Positions 11,502-22,656 are shown, numbered from the stretch's first letter. The stretch: 64,000 nucleotides of DNA from Littorina saxatilis (GCF_037325665.1 NC_090250.1:36918689-36982688), one strand, 5' to 3'. A program made the numbers and translations. The notes: generated by a model from the letters alone, not told the origin.

Positions 11502-11637
11502 AGTGCGTGAGGTGGGAGAGGACGTGTTGCTGGACATGTCAGAGGTGCTGTTCAACGAACTGGCCTTTCTGCGCATCATGAGGGACCTCGACAACCCTGT
11601 TGCCATGGAGAAAATACGCAAACATTCCTGGTTCAGC
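11502..11637 (+). CDS. PCM1: PCM1 exon a (pericentriolar material 1, C-terminal region)
   Basis: PCM1 is the scaffold of centriolar satellites, the cytoplasmic granules that deliver proteins to centrosomes and cilia. This exon reads VREVGEDVLLDMSEVLFNEL and continues AFLRIMRDLDNPVAMEKIRK. It closely follows the vertebrate PCM1 stretch around EVLFNELAFFRLMQDLDNN that opens the C-terminal domain. A TTCAG acceptor precedes it and a GTACGT donor follows TTCAGC. Earlier exons are outside the window; DIRS-A sits in the intron before this exon. The identification rests on recalled vertebrate sequence, not on a search. Confidence 0.8.
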
Positions 11638-11773
11638 GTACGTATTGGGAATTTAGACATTGGAGATAATTTGCATGATGTTTTCAACCCTGTAGACAGT
11701 GACATTTGTGTGTAGATAATTTCATGCTTGATTGACAGAGAAAAATGATATCACCAAATGTTTGAGAGAGAAA

Positions 11774-11775
<2 letters not shown>

Positions 11776-11829
<54 letters not shown>
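11776..11829. repeat. (GT)n microsatellite
   Basis: A pure GT run of about 54 bp is interrupted by the hAT-like MITE at 11830 and resumes at 12144, which shows that the MITE inserted into the microsatellite. Confidence 0.95.
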
Positions 11830-11830
<1 letters not shown>

Positions 11831-12143
11831 AGGGCCGGACCAAATGAGTTGTAAGGGGGGGTTCCTCCTTTTTTGGGGGGGTAAATCAGCAAAGTGGCGA
11901 AGCCACTAGCGCGCGCCTGCTTTGCAGGCGCGCGAACTAGGGGGGTCCGAAGGGCATGCTCCCCCGGAAATTTTTTGAAAAACGGTTAAAATCTGTGCAA
12001 TCTGGTGCATTCTGGGCCTTGTTTTGAGGGTTAAGAGCAGCATTGTTTTGGTGCTAAAACTAGTAAAAGTCAAAGCAAGGTACATGCTTTTTCCAGGGGT
12101 GGGGTTCCGGAACCCCTGGAACCCCCCCCTGGGTCCGGCCCTG
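11830..12143. mobile_element. hAT-like MITE, CAGGGCCGGACC ends
   Basis: The 314-bp element begins CAGGGCCGGACC and ends GGTCCGGCCCTG. CAGGGCCGG is a common start for hAT-type non-autonomous elements. GT repeats lie on both sides, so an 8-bp GTGTGTGT duplication is possible but cannot be proved. It lies in the intron after PCM1 exon a and has no coding sequence. Confidence 0.75.
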
Positions 12144-12384
12144 GTGTGTGTGTGTGTTCCCATCTATACATGTGTGTTCCTGTGCTATCATATGCTTGGG
12201 TGTGTGTGTGTGCGCATGCATGTGTGCGTTAGTGCATGCATGTGTGTGTGCGACTCATACTTTCTGTAGTTTCCTGTCTTTTGACTCCCAGTATTCCTCA
12301 TGAAAAGTCAGGACATTTTAAAATATACTTGTATGAAGGACAGGAGAAATGACAAAGTATTAACACGTACACCGGTTCTTTCAG

Positions 12385-12552
12385 CAGCCTCGCGGCTCCC
12401 AGAGAACATCAGCAGCAATGGTTGGAGAGGATTACGATGCCGGGGGCAATGAAAGTGATAACGAGGCATCTGATGACAAAGACGATGACGACACAACACC
12501 AAAGAATATTAAGGTTGATGGGATGGACGAGGAGGAGGAGGAACTTGGCAAG
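12385..12552 (+). CDS. PCM1: PCM1 exon b, acidic segment
   Basis: The 168-nt exon is flanked by a TTTCAG acceptor and a GTGTGT donor, phase 0 at both ends. It reads QPRGSQRTSAAMVGEDYDAG and continues GNESDNEASDDKDDDDTTPK to MDEEEEELGK. The acidic low-complexity character matches the Asp/Glu-rich linker that follows the LFNELAF block in PCM1. The donor GT is the first base pair of a (GTT)n tract of about 75 bp, so the splice site sits on the edge of a mutable repeat. Confidence 0.75.
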
Positions 12553-12555
12553 GTG

Positions 12556-12628
<73 letters not shown>
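12553..12628. repeat. (GTT)n microsatellite abutting a PCM1 splice donor
   Basis: About 24 GTT units begin directly at the donor of PCM1 exon b. The rest of this intron to 14100 is T-rich and shows no further gene. Confidence 0.9.
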
Positions 12629-12639
12629 CACTACTCTTC

Positions 12640-14123
12640 TCCTTTTTTCTTCTGCTTCAGTATTTTCTGTCATTTCTTCTCCTTCCAGTTTTGTTCAAGT
12701 CTGTTAAGTTTGTTTATCTTGTTTTTGCTGATTTCTCTTATTTCGGCTCTCTTTCTGTCTTAGTGGTCCTTCTGTCTTGTTTCTGTTTGGCTCATGTCTC
12801 TTTTTTTTTCTTTTCTTTTTTTTCTTTTTGTAGTTTTTCTCCTGTCTGTACCGTTGAAAAATGTCACTACGAGAATATATCGATGGGTTAAAACCAGAAC
12901 CAATTACCTCAAAATAACTGGTTTTGCAATTTTATAGTCATTAGACTTATGGTAATATGATTCTCACTTCCTGTGAAGGATTCTTGAAAATCTTGGATTA
13001 TTGTGTATTTATAAGTCATAATTTGTTCTGGTTCCAAGAAATGTTCGGACTCATCTTGGAAGCAGAACCATCTAACTCCATCCAGGTTGGAAGCAGAACG
13101 TGATAAGTTCAGTTTAGTCTGTTCTGCTTCTGAGCCATGTGAGTAATGGGGAGTGTTTATCTGCCAGCCAGAAGCAGCCATCGTAACCTGACCTCTTCTG
13201 ATCGCTGTGTGACAGTCAGTTTCCCTGCCCTCAGCGCAACCAGACAAGGTCACTATAGCGGTGGGTGTATCTGGTTTTCACCCTCTCAGTGTGGTGTGGG
13301 ATTTCCCCTAGCACACAGAAGGGTGTTACAAGCAGTGGCGGAGTCTGCTGTCGGCAAAAAATGACATTTGTGTGGGAGTGTGGAAAGCAAAACAGGTCAG
13401 CGACACCTGTCAGTATCCGAATTTCAGACTCCGGATGTACCGTTATCAGCATAGCTTGTTATGACAGGTGTCATGTTGATACAATGTTTCTATTTTCTCA
13501 TGGAAACAAATTGGTGAGGCTTGGTGTCGCAAGGTCGTGTCAACGAAACGTCAAAAATGACGCGAATTTAATCCACAGAAAACAAACTGACAAAAGGTTG
13601 GTCCACTTTCTGAAAACTCAAAGAACAGCATTCTGCCTATTGTACATCTGCTGCACAGTCTGTTTTGCTGTTGCTCGAGTCAGGACACAGATTCAAGTGA
13701 GTATCATCATATATTTTTGTTTCCCCCATTTGAACAAGTCATTAAAGCTTAATTTCTGATTCGTATTCATAAGGGAAACTTTCTGATTGTCTAAATTCTG
13801 TAATCTGCATACTGATCCCTAGCTTTTGTGTGTGTATAGTTTTGTTTTCCTAAATAAAAGCACAGGCTGGTAAAAGCGTATTTGTCAAGTTTCGTGTGTG
13901 TGTGTGTGTTCATGAATGTTGAAGTGTTTCAGCTCTTTAGTTTTCGATAAAAAAATGAAATCAATAACCTCAGTGAATGTTCAGGGCAGATAATGACAAT
14001 TTTTGTCTGCTTGTAACCTATGGATGGATGAATGAATGTTATTACATGAATGTTATTACAGCGCTATTTCCACCCTTTTTTGTGAGTTTGACTAATATAT
14101 TTCTTAAATCACAGGTTTTTACA
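12640..14123. other. intronic stretch with no recognisable gene
   Basis: The stretch is T/pyrimidine-rich at first, then unique-looking DNA with open frames of up to 164 codons that show no family resemblance or convincing splice frame. It may include the 5' flank of the OTU-bearing relic that begins to code at 14124. Confidence 0.5.
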
Positions 14124-14214
14124 ATGTCGAAGGAGAATGACTGGCCAGATGAGGACTTGATTCAGCAAATGATTCTTGAAACCCAAGAAACATCGCCTCC
14201 CTGTACAAAGTCTG
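14124..14214 (+). pseudogene. OTU-element leader exon
   Basis: A short open exon starts MSKENDWPDEDLIQQMILET and ends in a GTAAGT donor in phase 1, after CTKSG. The acceptor at 14526 (TTGTGCAG) restores the frame and leads straight into the OTU domain. The ATG is preceded by a possible CACAG acceptor, so an untranslated first exon may exist. A (CA)n tract of about 60 bp fills the intron. Confidence 0.45.
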
Positions 14215-14250
14215 GTAAGTATCAAAAAACACACACACACACACACACAT

Positions 14251-14288
<38 letters not shown>

Positions 14289-14526
14289 ATTTTCTAACTT
14301 ACTCACTTACTTCCTTCTTTACAAAACGCGCCTGGATACTTTAAGCATATTCAGTGTAATCAGGTATTTATGTTTTATTTTTGTGTGTGAATAAAAACTC
14401 GAAAACTGTTTACAGTTTAAATGCAGCAGCGATGGTACGAAGGCAATTAACTTTTTTATCAGTGAATAATTGTAGTAGTAATTGCCAGTTTAAAAGAAGA
14501 ATTCATAGTCTTTATATCTTGTGCAG

Positions 14527-15090
14527 ATGCTGTTCAGCAGGAGGTGAATATGGCAGTCCAGGCAAGCAAAACGCACCAAGCATTTCAGGAGACTGTCCTC
14601 CGGATTCATGGGATGAGGTTGCAGAATCTTCTCACTGCCAATGGCTTAACGAGAATTAAAGTTCCAGGAAATGGAAATTGCTTTTTCGAAGCATCATGCT
14701 TCCATCTTGGACAAGTAACCCGTCCCAATGATTTGAGAGAACGAGTCTGTGATCAAATCATGGACAATGTAGAGCACTACTCCGGCTTTATTGATTTCCC
14801 AACCATTGACGAAAATGAAAGATTTATGAACATACTTCAAATGATTGAAGAAGTGGTTGCTCGAACACTCGTGCAGGTGATCTGCTACCTCTAGCGCTGG
14901 AAAACTTAACCAAAAGACCAGTGAAATTATTTACCAGTCGTCAGACTCACCCTGTGGTGGATATCAGACCGAGCATTGATCCACAAGTGCATGTGCGGAT
15001 GTAACCCATTTACCTGACATTGACAGCTCCCAAGAATCAGCCACAACACTATGATGCATGCATCAGGAGAAAAACCACTTTAAAACCAGA
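14527..15090 (+). pseudogene. OTU-family cysteine protease domain, relic
   Basis: OTU proteases cleave ubiquitin-like chains. The domain reads QNLLTANGLTRIKVPGNGNC then FFEASCFHLGQ. GNGNCFF is the catalytic-Cys box (usually D-G-N-C), with the nucleophile near 14683. Further on are RERVCDQIMDN, then GDLLPLALENLTKRPVKLF, and finally PIYLTLTAPKNQPQHYDACI, where HYDA is the usual catalytic-His box. Cys and His boxes are therefore both visible, but the stretch carries about two breaks. It lies in a PCM1 intron on the same strand, does not continue the PCM1 frame, and is followed by transposon-like sequence. Confidence 0.65.
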
Positions 15091-15960
15091 CAGACATGCG
15101 TCTTCCGTCCTTGCACCAACTCCGAAACCTGATGAATGTGAAACGTCTCCAGTGGAAAAGTCTATTCTGAAACATAACGACTGTGCTGTTGATTTTTCAA
15201 TCGAAGAGTCTACCGAGGAACATGGTGAATGTGGTTTTTCTCCTGTTCGTGCATCAACTCCAATACATACTGGTTGTGATTCCACCCCTCCACATGAATC
15301 GAGCTGCCCAACACCTGTAAATATTTCTCTTGTGTGTGCTTCTACCTCAGCATATGTTGACTCTGATTCAACCCCAGTGACTACAATCACCTCAGAGGAT
15401 ACTAACTTTGATTTTTTTCCTAATGGTGTATTCACTTCAGCTTCTAACATGTCTGACACTGCTCCTTCATGTGAATCTACCACAGCATCTCCTCCATCTT
15501 GTTATGGAACCCCAGCAAAAAAACTGCCATCTCGAGCATCCTATGTGACACCTCCAAAGAAGAAGTTTAGTCGAAAAAGACTCAGCAACCCTAAGACCTG
15601 GAAGAATAATATTAGAAAAACAAAGAAACTGAGCGGTCAATCTTACTCAAGGACAACCGGTGAAACGGCTAGGGCAAAAGCAGTACAGAAGGTCGACTGT
15701 TCAAAGTGTAAAATGATGTGTTCCAGCAAAATATCAGAAGAAGAAAGGCAAGACATTTTTCAGGCCTTTTATTCGCTCTCTTCATATGAGCGACAGAAAG
15801 ACTTTGTTTGTCACTGAATTGAAGAAACGGGAACAAGAACTTACCTGAAAACAGACGGAGAACCAGCTCCAAAAAAGAGACAAGTTTCAAGGAAGTTTTT
15901 CTTTCTGAAAGATGGCCAGAGATCATATGTGTGTAAAACGTTTTTTACCAGCACACTAGA
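15091..15960 (+). pseudogene. Ser/Thr-rich linker and Cys-motif transposon-type domain after the OTU domain
   Basis: A long Thr/Ser/Pro-rich linker with repeated CGFSP/CDSTP-like words is followed by a basic block (KTWKNNIRKTKKLSGQSY). Next comes VDCSKCKMMCSSKISEEERQ and IFQAFYSLSSYERQKDF. The track then reads KKRQVSRKFFFLKDGQRSYV, followed by CKTFFTSTLDVS. The C-x-x-C-x-x-x-C block and the VCK-FF-x-x-TL-x-(I/V)S motif are what I recall in the N-terminal half of many uncharacterised metazoan transposon proteins that end in a DDE-type nuclease. That end would fall near or beyond the N gap. An in-frame stop lies before the VCK block. Confidence 0.5.
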
Positions 15961-16300
15961 TGTCAGTTGTGGAACTGATACGTGGTCATCAAAGTTCTAT
16001 TGACAAAACTGATGGTGACTTAGAGTTTGGTTTTCTGCTGAAACTGTGATCTAAAATACAGGGATGACTGTGCTTTAAGGTCTGACTTTGATTTTGACTT
16101 TTGTGCACAACACTTCTGTGAAGAAAAAAGTACATCACAAGGTAAGAATGCCAATTTGTTTTTATTGATAATGAACACGCAGGGTATCAAGAAATCAGAA
16201 TCTAGAACTCGTGATTTTATTGTCCTTGTGTGATTGGTTTTAATGCGCCAAGCTTGATCATCAGTGAAGCTTTTCTTGTTTGCTTGCTTGTTTCTGTGCT

Positions 16301-16500
16301 NNNNNNNNNNNNNNNNNNNNNNNNNNNNNNNNNNNNNNNNNNNNNNNNNNNNNNNNNNNNNNNNNNNNNNNNNNNNNNNNNNNNNNNNNNNNNNNNNNNN
16401 NNNNNNNNNNNNNNNNNNNNNNNNNNNNNNNNNNNNNNNNNNNNNNNNNNNNNNNNNNNNNNNNNNNNNNNNNNNNNNNNNNNNNNNNNNNNNNNNNNNN
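16301..16500. other. assembly gap (200 N)
   Basis: Exactly 200 unknown bases lie within the PCM1 intron, between the OTU-element relic and the longer CAGGCATGGGAATTG element. Open frames drawn through the N run have no meaning. Confidence 1.
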
Positions 16501-16519
16501 CTACGAGAATATATATAAG

Positions 16520-18532
16520 CAGGCATGGGAATTGTCCACGAAATCGCGGATTTCCGCGAAAAGAAAATTACTTTTTAGCAAAAATAAAAAATTGTCCGCG
16601 GCAAAAATAAGGTAAATTAAATTATATGTATACTAATGTCTCTAGGCAGGTTTCATGGTATTAGGCCATTTTGATAGTCTCAGATTTGCTTAGTCTTTTA
16701 AATCCATATCTGTGAGAATCTACTGTATTTGTTGTATTAACATGCAAACTAGTTGTTGTTTAAATACTTTTTTGAAAATAAAAGTTGAAATTTTTGATAA
16801 TGTGTTTATTTATGCGCGTGTGAATGGTGGCGATCGTCAAAATACGGACGGATGAATTTACTTTTGCCACAGCATCACTAAACAAAGAACTAAATTCCAA
16901 CACATACATGCACAAGTATCAATGCTGTGGTGGTTGAGAGTGCCAGAACACATTGAAATGATTGTTTTTCAACAACAATCGATATCCATAACACAAATTC
17001 TAACTTATACTAGCTCCGCAAAAAAAATGTATGGGGATTCGGATCTGTCCGTCCGCATAGCGATATCAAGAGCATCGAAACTAATTGTGATTTCACAGGA
17101 CAAAAACACAAGTTTACCTAATTTTGTATACTGTAAATACAAGTTTGTGCACCCTTGAAGTGAGTTATAATGTTGCCGAGGTCAATTTGCCCTTGATCGA
17201 CGCACGGTGACCCGAGTTTCAAAGTTGCGATCCAGTCCGTCTAAACAATGTAACGATCGCCACTTTTTTCTTTTCATTCAAAAACTAACCGTTTGGGGAG
17301 GAAGTGACCTCACGTTGTTTTACGTTGACGCTCGCGCTCGACAGAAAAAGACCGCAACAGTTTTTCAGTTAAAAAAATCGCAAAGTAATTACATTTTCTG
17401 AGGTTTTCTAGTGTCCGTCTAGTAACAATCGCCACTCTAGCGATCGCCACTGAGTGTTGAAGTCACATTTAACTCCATTTTCGACTGTTTTAAGAAACTA
17501 TTTTGACGCTCAATCGTCACGTTTCAGTGTCGAAACACGTACTGTGCATTTGCAATCAGCCGGTGTGTCCAAACTGAAATGCGAGTGATGCCTCGATTTG
17601 TGGCGATCGCTCACGTGGTTGACGGACAGAAATACCTTCTTAGGGGGTAGGGGAACAGTTACTCCTCCATACAATAATGGTGTTTACAAATGATTGCAAA
17701 CTTGTCTCTTTATAAACTGTTCAGACATGTCTTCTCTTCAATAATTTTCAGTTTTGCTCGGTTTGTTAATCAGGAGCACCCTGCAGATAATTTTTCATCT
17801 GTGACAATGCTCGAAATGTTGACGTAATTCCAATGCCCATATCCTTCTCTTGTTACCTCATCTAGCCAAAACCATTGAAGATAGAAAGACATTTATTGAA
17901 CAAACTAGATGCACAACACCAGTCTTAACACGTTTTGTTCTTACATGTATATGAAAATATTGATGGCCATGGAATGGTTTGAAAAAACCACGGTTTTTTC
18001 CTTCAAAACGGTCTAGGTCTGCCGGAAGTCGTATTTTTTCAAACCATTCATTTGAAGATCAATATTTTGATATACATACAAGAACAAAACTTGTTAAGAA
18101 TGATGTGTTGCATATTTTTTGTTCAATAAATGTCTTTCTATCTTCAACGGTTTTGGCTATATGAGCTATATGCATGCATAGGATGACCGTATTGCTTTTT
18201 AGCGTTTTCAGGGTATGCCGCTTTGCGCCTGGTTTTTAGATATAAATAAGGACCAGGACTATAAAAAAAATTACTGTTTTTAGTTGTAACAAACTCACTT
18301 TGTTGGAAAAACATGTCCTTTGAATTGTGTGCCAACATTTATTTTGTAGAATTTGAGTGTGTAAATAGTAAATTGCTGAACACAATACTGTGAAACCTGC
18401 CTCTATTCATTATTTGCTTACACAAGAACTATCAAAATATTGGTCTAAAATGTTAAAATTCGTTTTCCTGGGCGGACCCTGGACCTTGGCCTATTTTCAG
18501 AGTTTTTTTCTATTTTGGAATTACCATGCCTG
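16520..18532. mobile_element. CAGGCATGGGAATTG-family transposon, long form, 2013 bp
   Basis: The element begins CAGGCATGGGAATTG and ends with a near match (GGAATTACCATGCCTG). ATAAG flanks both sides (16515-16519 and 18533-18537). It shares ends and subterminal GTCC/CGCGAAAA words with the 293-bp copy at 11175. The interior holds several GCGATCGCCAC-like words near 16830, 17255, 17425-17450 and 17605, and a foldback at 17863-18159. I see no transposase. Confidence 0.7.
17863..18159. repeat. foldback (long imperfect palindrome), ~297 bp
   Basis: The left arm starts TAGCCAAAACCATTGAAGAT and the right arm ends ATCTTCAACGGTTTTGGCTA. The arms pair over roughly 130 nt each, including AGAAAGACATTTATTGAACA, around a centre near 18000. 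It could be a nested MITE or a hairpin-forming part of the host transposon. Confidence 0.75.
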
Positions 18533-18687
18533 ATAAGGTGTATACTCAACTTTTTGTGTGTGGTGTTTTTTGTGTTGTAATATTACCATCTCTTTGGGTC
18601 AAGTTTGTGTTTGTGAGGATCAACATTTATGAAAGAAGGAAGAATAACATTTGTGATACTGTTGTCATTTTCCTGTTGTTCCTGTAG

Positions 18688-18821
18688 GAGAGAGATGATG
18701 AGCTGGCACGCAAGACAGTGACACAGACTGGGGAGGAAAAAGATGAGGATATGGAGGCCCCACACACCACCTCCAACGTTCAGATCCAGTTGGCCATGAG
18801 CGAAACTAAACCTTTCACAAG
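18688..18821 (+). CDS. PCM1: PCM1 exon c
   Basis: This exon follows a CCTGTAG acceptor in phase 0 and ends at ACAAG|GTACAA in phase 2. It reads ERDDELARKTVTQTGEEKDE and on through NVQIQLAMSETKPFTR. The I-x-L-x-x-x-E-T-x-x-x-T pattern resembles the vertebrate PCM1 segment SINLSKAETQALTNYGSGED. The intron before it is 6.1 kb and holds the (GTT)n tract, the OTU relic, the N gap and the 2-kb transposon. Confidence 0.75.
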
Positions 18822-19126
18822 GTACAAGGCGCTTTTGTGACAGTCGAGAGACAGGGTTAGCTCTGTAAACCAGAGACACTGTTTACCTCTGTAAATTTAT
18901 TAGGTTGTCTTGTTGCTGTTGACTTTTCTGAAAGCGAGTGATATATGTCATATGATTCTTATGATATGGGGCTTTTTAAAGCAGTTATAATGCTACCAAA
19001 GACACTCTTTAATTCTGAAATGTTATGATGAAATGAACTGTTGCAATATAGTTTTCTGTATGCAAATCCCAACTGTGGTATTGGTCTTTTTGTAGAACAA
19101 ATCTTTTAACTTTTTTCTCTCACCAG

Positions 19127-19392
19127 AATCGGCAGCGATGAGGACACGGATGGATCCGATGAGTCCCTCAGCCTGGAGGATCCGTCGGACACGGCGGTTT
19201 CTCGCAGCACCATGATGGAACACCGCCAGGACACTGCCAACATCGGTGCAGCAGCAGCCGCGGCAGCAGCCATAGTCCAGGCTGGTAACGGCTCTGCCAC
19301 CAGCCCCCAGCCACAGAAAGAGGCCACCACGGAGAAAGAGGAGGAGAAGGAGGCGGACACGTCAGAGGCTGACGGGACACTGGATACTAGGG
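19127..19392 (+). CDS. PCM1: PCM1 exon d, acidic plus poly-Ala
   Basis: The acceptor TCACCAG completes the split Arg codon, then IGSDEDTDGSDESLSLEDPS follows, matching the GSGEDENEDEEMEEFE-type acidic patch after the TNYG motif in vertebrates. An eight-Ala run (positions near 19246-19270) and a Glu/Lys-rich tail come next. It ends in phase 1 at a GTAACT donor. Confidence 0.75.
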
Positions 19393-19767
19393 GTAACTGT
19401 CTTTTGAACTTAAATTGATACTGATTTTATTGGTTAAAGCAGGGAAGGGAAATAAATGCTCTGAATATATACAACAGAAATAAGTGAGAGCTATGCAGAA
19501 TCGATCTCCTGTCACCTGAGAGAATAAGCTGTGCAATGATCAAGCAACTTTCATCATCTAATTTTCTTTCTGTTTGTGTTTCTGTCCTCTGTCCTCCTTG
19601 TTTACATCTTTGAATCAGCTGGAAAGTGACTTAAAGCTTCATCATACAGCATTCCTTTCAAGGCTGAGAAGTGTGTTGCTGAATAGTTCATAAAATTAAG
19701 TGGGTTTTGTTTGTCAAAGTTTTTGACAGTCCTTTTCAAATTGGTACTCCATTATTGCTTCCTCTAG

Positions 19768-20003
19768 GTCAAGCAGACGGCAGTCGTGAGAACAGCAACA
19801 CGGCAGCAGCAGCCCCAGCAGATACAAATGACGTCGACAGCGGAGAAACAGCAGTGGAGGGGGACACAGGAGGAGAGGAGAAGGGGGCGGGAGAGAGGAT
19901 GGAGGTGCAGATGAACGGCCATGATGCAAGTCCTGAAGAGGAGGAGGAGGAGACAGCAATAGGAGTGGATGATTTGCCCCCTGTGCTGAACGTGTCAAAC
20001 CCT
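19768..20003 (+). CDS. PCM1: PCM1 exon e
   Basis: The acceptor CCTCTAG restores frame from exon d. The exon is Ala/Thr/Glu-rich and ends EEEEETAIGVDDLPPVLNVS then NP before a GTGAGT donor in phase 0. DDLPPVL corresponds to the vertebrate VEDLPLKL motif near the PCM1 C-terminus, which supports the order of the exons. A poly-G run of about 30 bp lies in the next intron (20044-20068). Confidence 0.75.
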
Positions 20004-20487
20004 GTGAGTATTTGGCCGTGTGTGTGTTCCATGGTGAGAAAAAAGGGGGGGGGGGGGGGGGGGGGGGGTGAAGATCATGGGGTGAGATTTAATGTTCAGC
20101 CTGGGTGTTTTAGAAAACCAAGTATTACCTTAGCGACAAGTATGCATCCCACCAAACCTGTTGCTTGGTCACAACAACCATTTAAAATGCAGTGTCACAA
20201 CATAGGAATAACTTGTTTTCACACACCCACACACAGACACACAAGCGCTTACGCACACAAGCAGGCACACACACGCACACACACACATAACTGTCAAGAC
20301 ACAATCAGATCCAGTCAAACTGACCAGTTTACCATTACTTTTCCTGCATTTTCACATAAAGGTGATAAAATTCAGGAAATTTCCAGTTTACTTGAACGCT
20401 AAACAAGTAATCATTGTCACAGACAAGTACATGCCAGCCAGCACCAAAAAAAGGTGTGAATTACTTCATGACTGAATTGTTTTCCAG

Positions 20488-20608
20488 GAGAGCGTGGAGC
20501 AGAAGCGACAGGAGGAGGAGATTGCCACCACGGGGGTGAGTGGGATCATCAACTCCATGGACACTGGAGACGAGCTGGCTGGTGATGGCAGTGCTCTCAG
20601 GGATCCTG
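20488..20608 (+). CDS. PCM1: PCM1 exon f
   Basis: The exon follows TTTTCCAG in phase 0 and reads ESVEQKRQEEEIATTGVSGI to GDGSALRDP, ending in phase 1 at a GTGAGT donor. The QKRQEEE stretch parallels the LRKKMVEEEQKN segment close to the end of vertebrate PCM1. Only a short tail should remain to be encoded. Confidence 0.75.
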
Positions 20609-20619
20609 GTGAGTCTGTG

Positions 20620-20629
20620 TGTGTTTGTT

Positions 20630-20688
<59 letters not shown>

Positions 20689-20837
20689 ATGCATGTGTGT
20701 GAGAGAGACTAAAGGACAGACAGACAGACAACCAGACATGGGGTTGGGAGAATGGGAGAAAGGATGTGTGTGTGTGACAGAGAGGATGTACAGTATGTCG
20801 GTGTATGAGAGAGAAAGAAAGGGTGTGTATGTGCTAA

Positions 20838-20912
<75 letters not shown>

Positions 20913-21060
20913 TTGAAGGACAGACAGACAACCAGACATGGGGTTGGGAGAATGGGAGAAAGGATGTGTGTGTGTGTGTGTGACAGAGAGGGTGTACAGT
21001 ATGTCGGTGTATGAGAAAGAAAGAAAGGGTTTGTATGTGCTAAATTGTGTGTGCGTGTGT
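20620..21060. repeat. (GT)n tracts and a ~200-bp tandem duplication in the PCM1 intron
   Basis: Two (GT)n runs (about 20628-20690 and 20842-20897) alternate with two near-identical blocks holding GACAACCAGACATGGGGTTG and then ACAGTATGTCGGTGTATGAG (first near 20720-20838, second near 20920-21045). The unit of about 200 bp has been duplicated together with its microsatellite. Confidence 0.85.
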
Positions 21061-22467
21061 AAATTTATAAATCTTGTCTTTGCATCTACATGTCATGTGT
21101 CTGTGTCATCCCCTTCTCAACCTCTGTGTCTTCTGTCTGTCTTAGACTTTCTGAGTTTAGCTATTTCTCTTCCATCTTTCAGTTCCATCACTCAGGTCCT
21201 CCCCTTGCTCCTGCAAGCTCTCCCCTTACTTCAAATGTCATCATGATATCTGCAGACCTGTTTACCCTCCCGGATTGTCCGGAATTATTACGGATTTGGG
21301 GTCTAAATTCCGGTATTACGGAATACTACCGAAAATTCCGGAAATTCCGGTCGAGAGAACCTTTTTCGTGCGTGAAAATTCGAAGTCGAAATTGTGGTAG
21401 TCACCAGGACTGTGATTTCAAGGCTGGCCGAAACAGCCTTTTCTGCGCATGTGCACAGCAAGGTATTTGTCGGATTCCGCGGATTTGAGATCGACATTGG
21501 TCCGAAGGGTAATATAGGGCCGATCTCTGTGGGGACGAAATGCCAACCAAAAAAGCGAAAGTTGTACAGAAATATCGGCAAAACTATTAAGTCAAGTGGC
21601 GGTGTCTGGTGAAGTTTAAGAGCGAACCACATTTATTTTGGTGATCAACTTGAGATCAGTGCAACAACAAAGCTAGTCAGTTACGAGTCACGTCGCGGCA
21701 CGTGTCCCGAGGTTAGACGCAGCATTAGTTTTAACAAAATGCAGTACACTAATGAACATGGAAACAAACAAAAACACGAAATTATGTTTGGCAAAACATG
21801 AGCCTGCTTCGTATCGAGTTTATTTGACCTAGGTCTCTACTTCCACAGAATCTCTCAGACCTGCGAACCGATCTCTCACTACGGTCAGTCGCACCAGAGA
21901 CATAGATGTAGGTCTATGGTCGCGCTCATCAGTTACTTGGCTGTTGCCGAAATTCAAGTCTTTCTGAGCCTAAAACTGATCTCCATTAATATTTCTCCAA
22001 TATAGCAAAGATCACAGTTCTTTGAATCGAAAAACTTTCAACAAAATGTTTAAATGAAATAAACGAATCGGTCCTCTAAAATTAAAGGTAGCTTCTGGAG
22101 TGAGTTATTATGACTGGTTTTAATGCAGGATGTCTGATGTGACAGAATGTAAGGTGGTTTTGTTCACATGCATCTTCAAGTGACTGTAAATAGTCCAAGG
22201 GCGGAGGGGTGGGGGTGGGGGGATGTTACAGGGGTTCCGGACCCCTCCCCCTCCCCTTGCTGTCAAAAAAGCAAAAAAACAAAACAAAAATTCAGTCTGG
22301 GAAAAAAACTAAAGACATTTTCTGTCTGTGAAATTGTTGTTGTTGTCGGGAGCAGATATCAATGAAGATAAATTGCCATTATTTAATACTAACTTCAAAA
22401 GAAATAATGAGTGGCTGCTGACACCAATTTATCATGTTTAAAATCAAGGATAAGCTACAAATTGTTA

Positions 22468-22656
22468 ATTAAATTACATATTATTACCCAACTCACATAT
22501 AGCAATTAACTCTAGTTCAGTGCTGGTAACGCTGTACGCGTTCCCCTTGGTAACAAGGGAGACCACCCTAAAAAAGAGTGATCCATCCCATAATATCAGA
22601 CCGATGTCCGGTCCAACATCCGTATGCGTGCGCATACGCCGCCATTTGTATCATTC
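22468..22656. repeat. left inverted terminal repeat of DIRS-B
   Basis: The repeat runs from the tip shared with the ICR (ATTACATATTATTACCCAAC) to CCATTTGTATCATTC. Positions 22484-22656 are the exact reverse complement of the right repeat. It includes a palindromic GTATGCGTGCGCATAC core. Confidence 0.9.

Noticed and set aside
16020-16615. Frames spanning the N run
   Set aside because: They consist largely of undefined residues.
20461-20983. His/Thr- and Cys/Val-rich frames near PCM1 exon f
   Set aside because: They are translations of (GT)n/(CA)n repeats; only the exon 20488-20608 is supported.
21155-21246. Alternative terminal PCM1 exon after TCTTAG, giving DFLSLAISLPSF and on to a stop
   Set aside because: The phase fits, but the tail is hydrophobic and pyrimidine-derived, unlike PCM1. 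I prefer the DSAGK exon, at low confidence.
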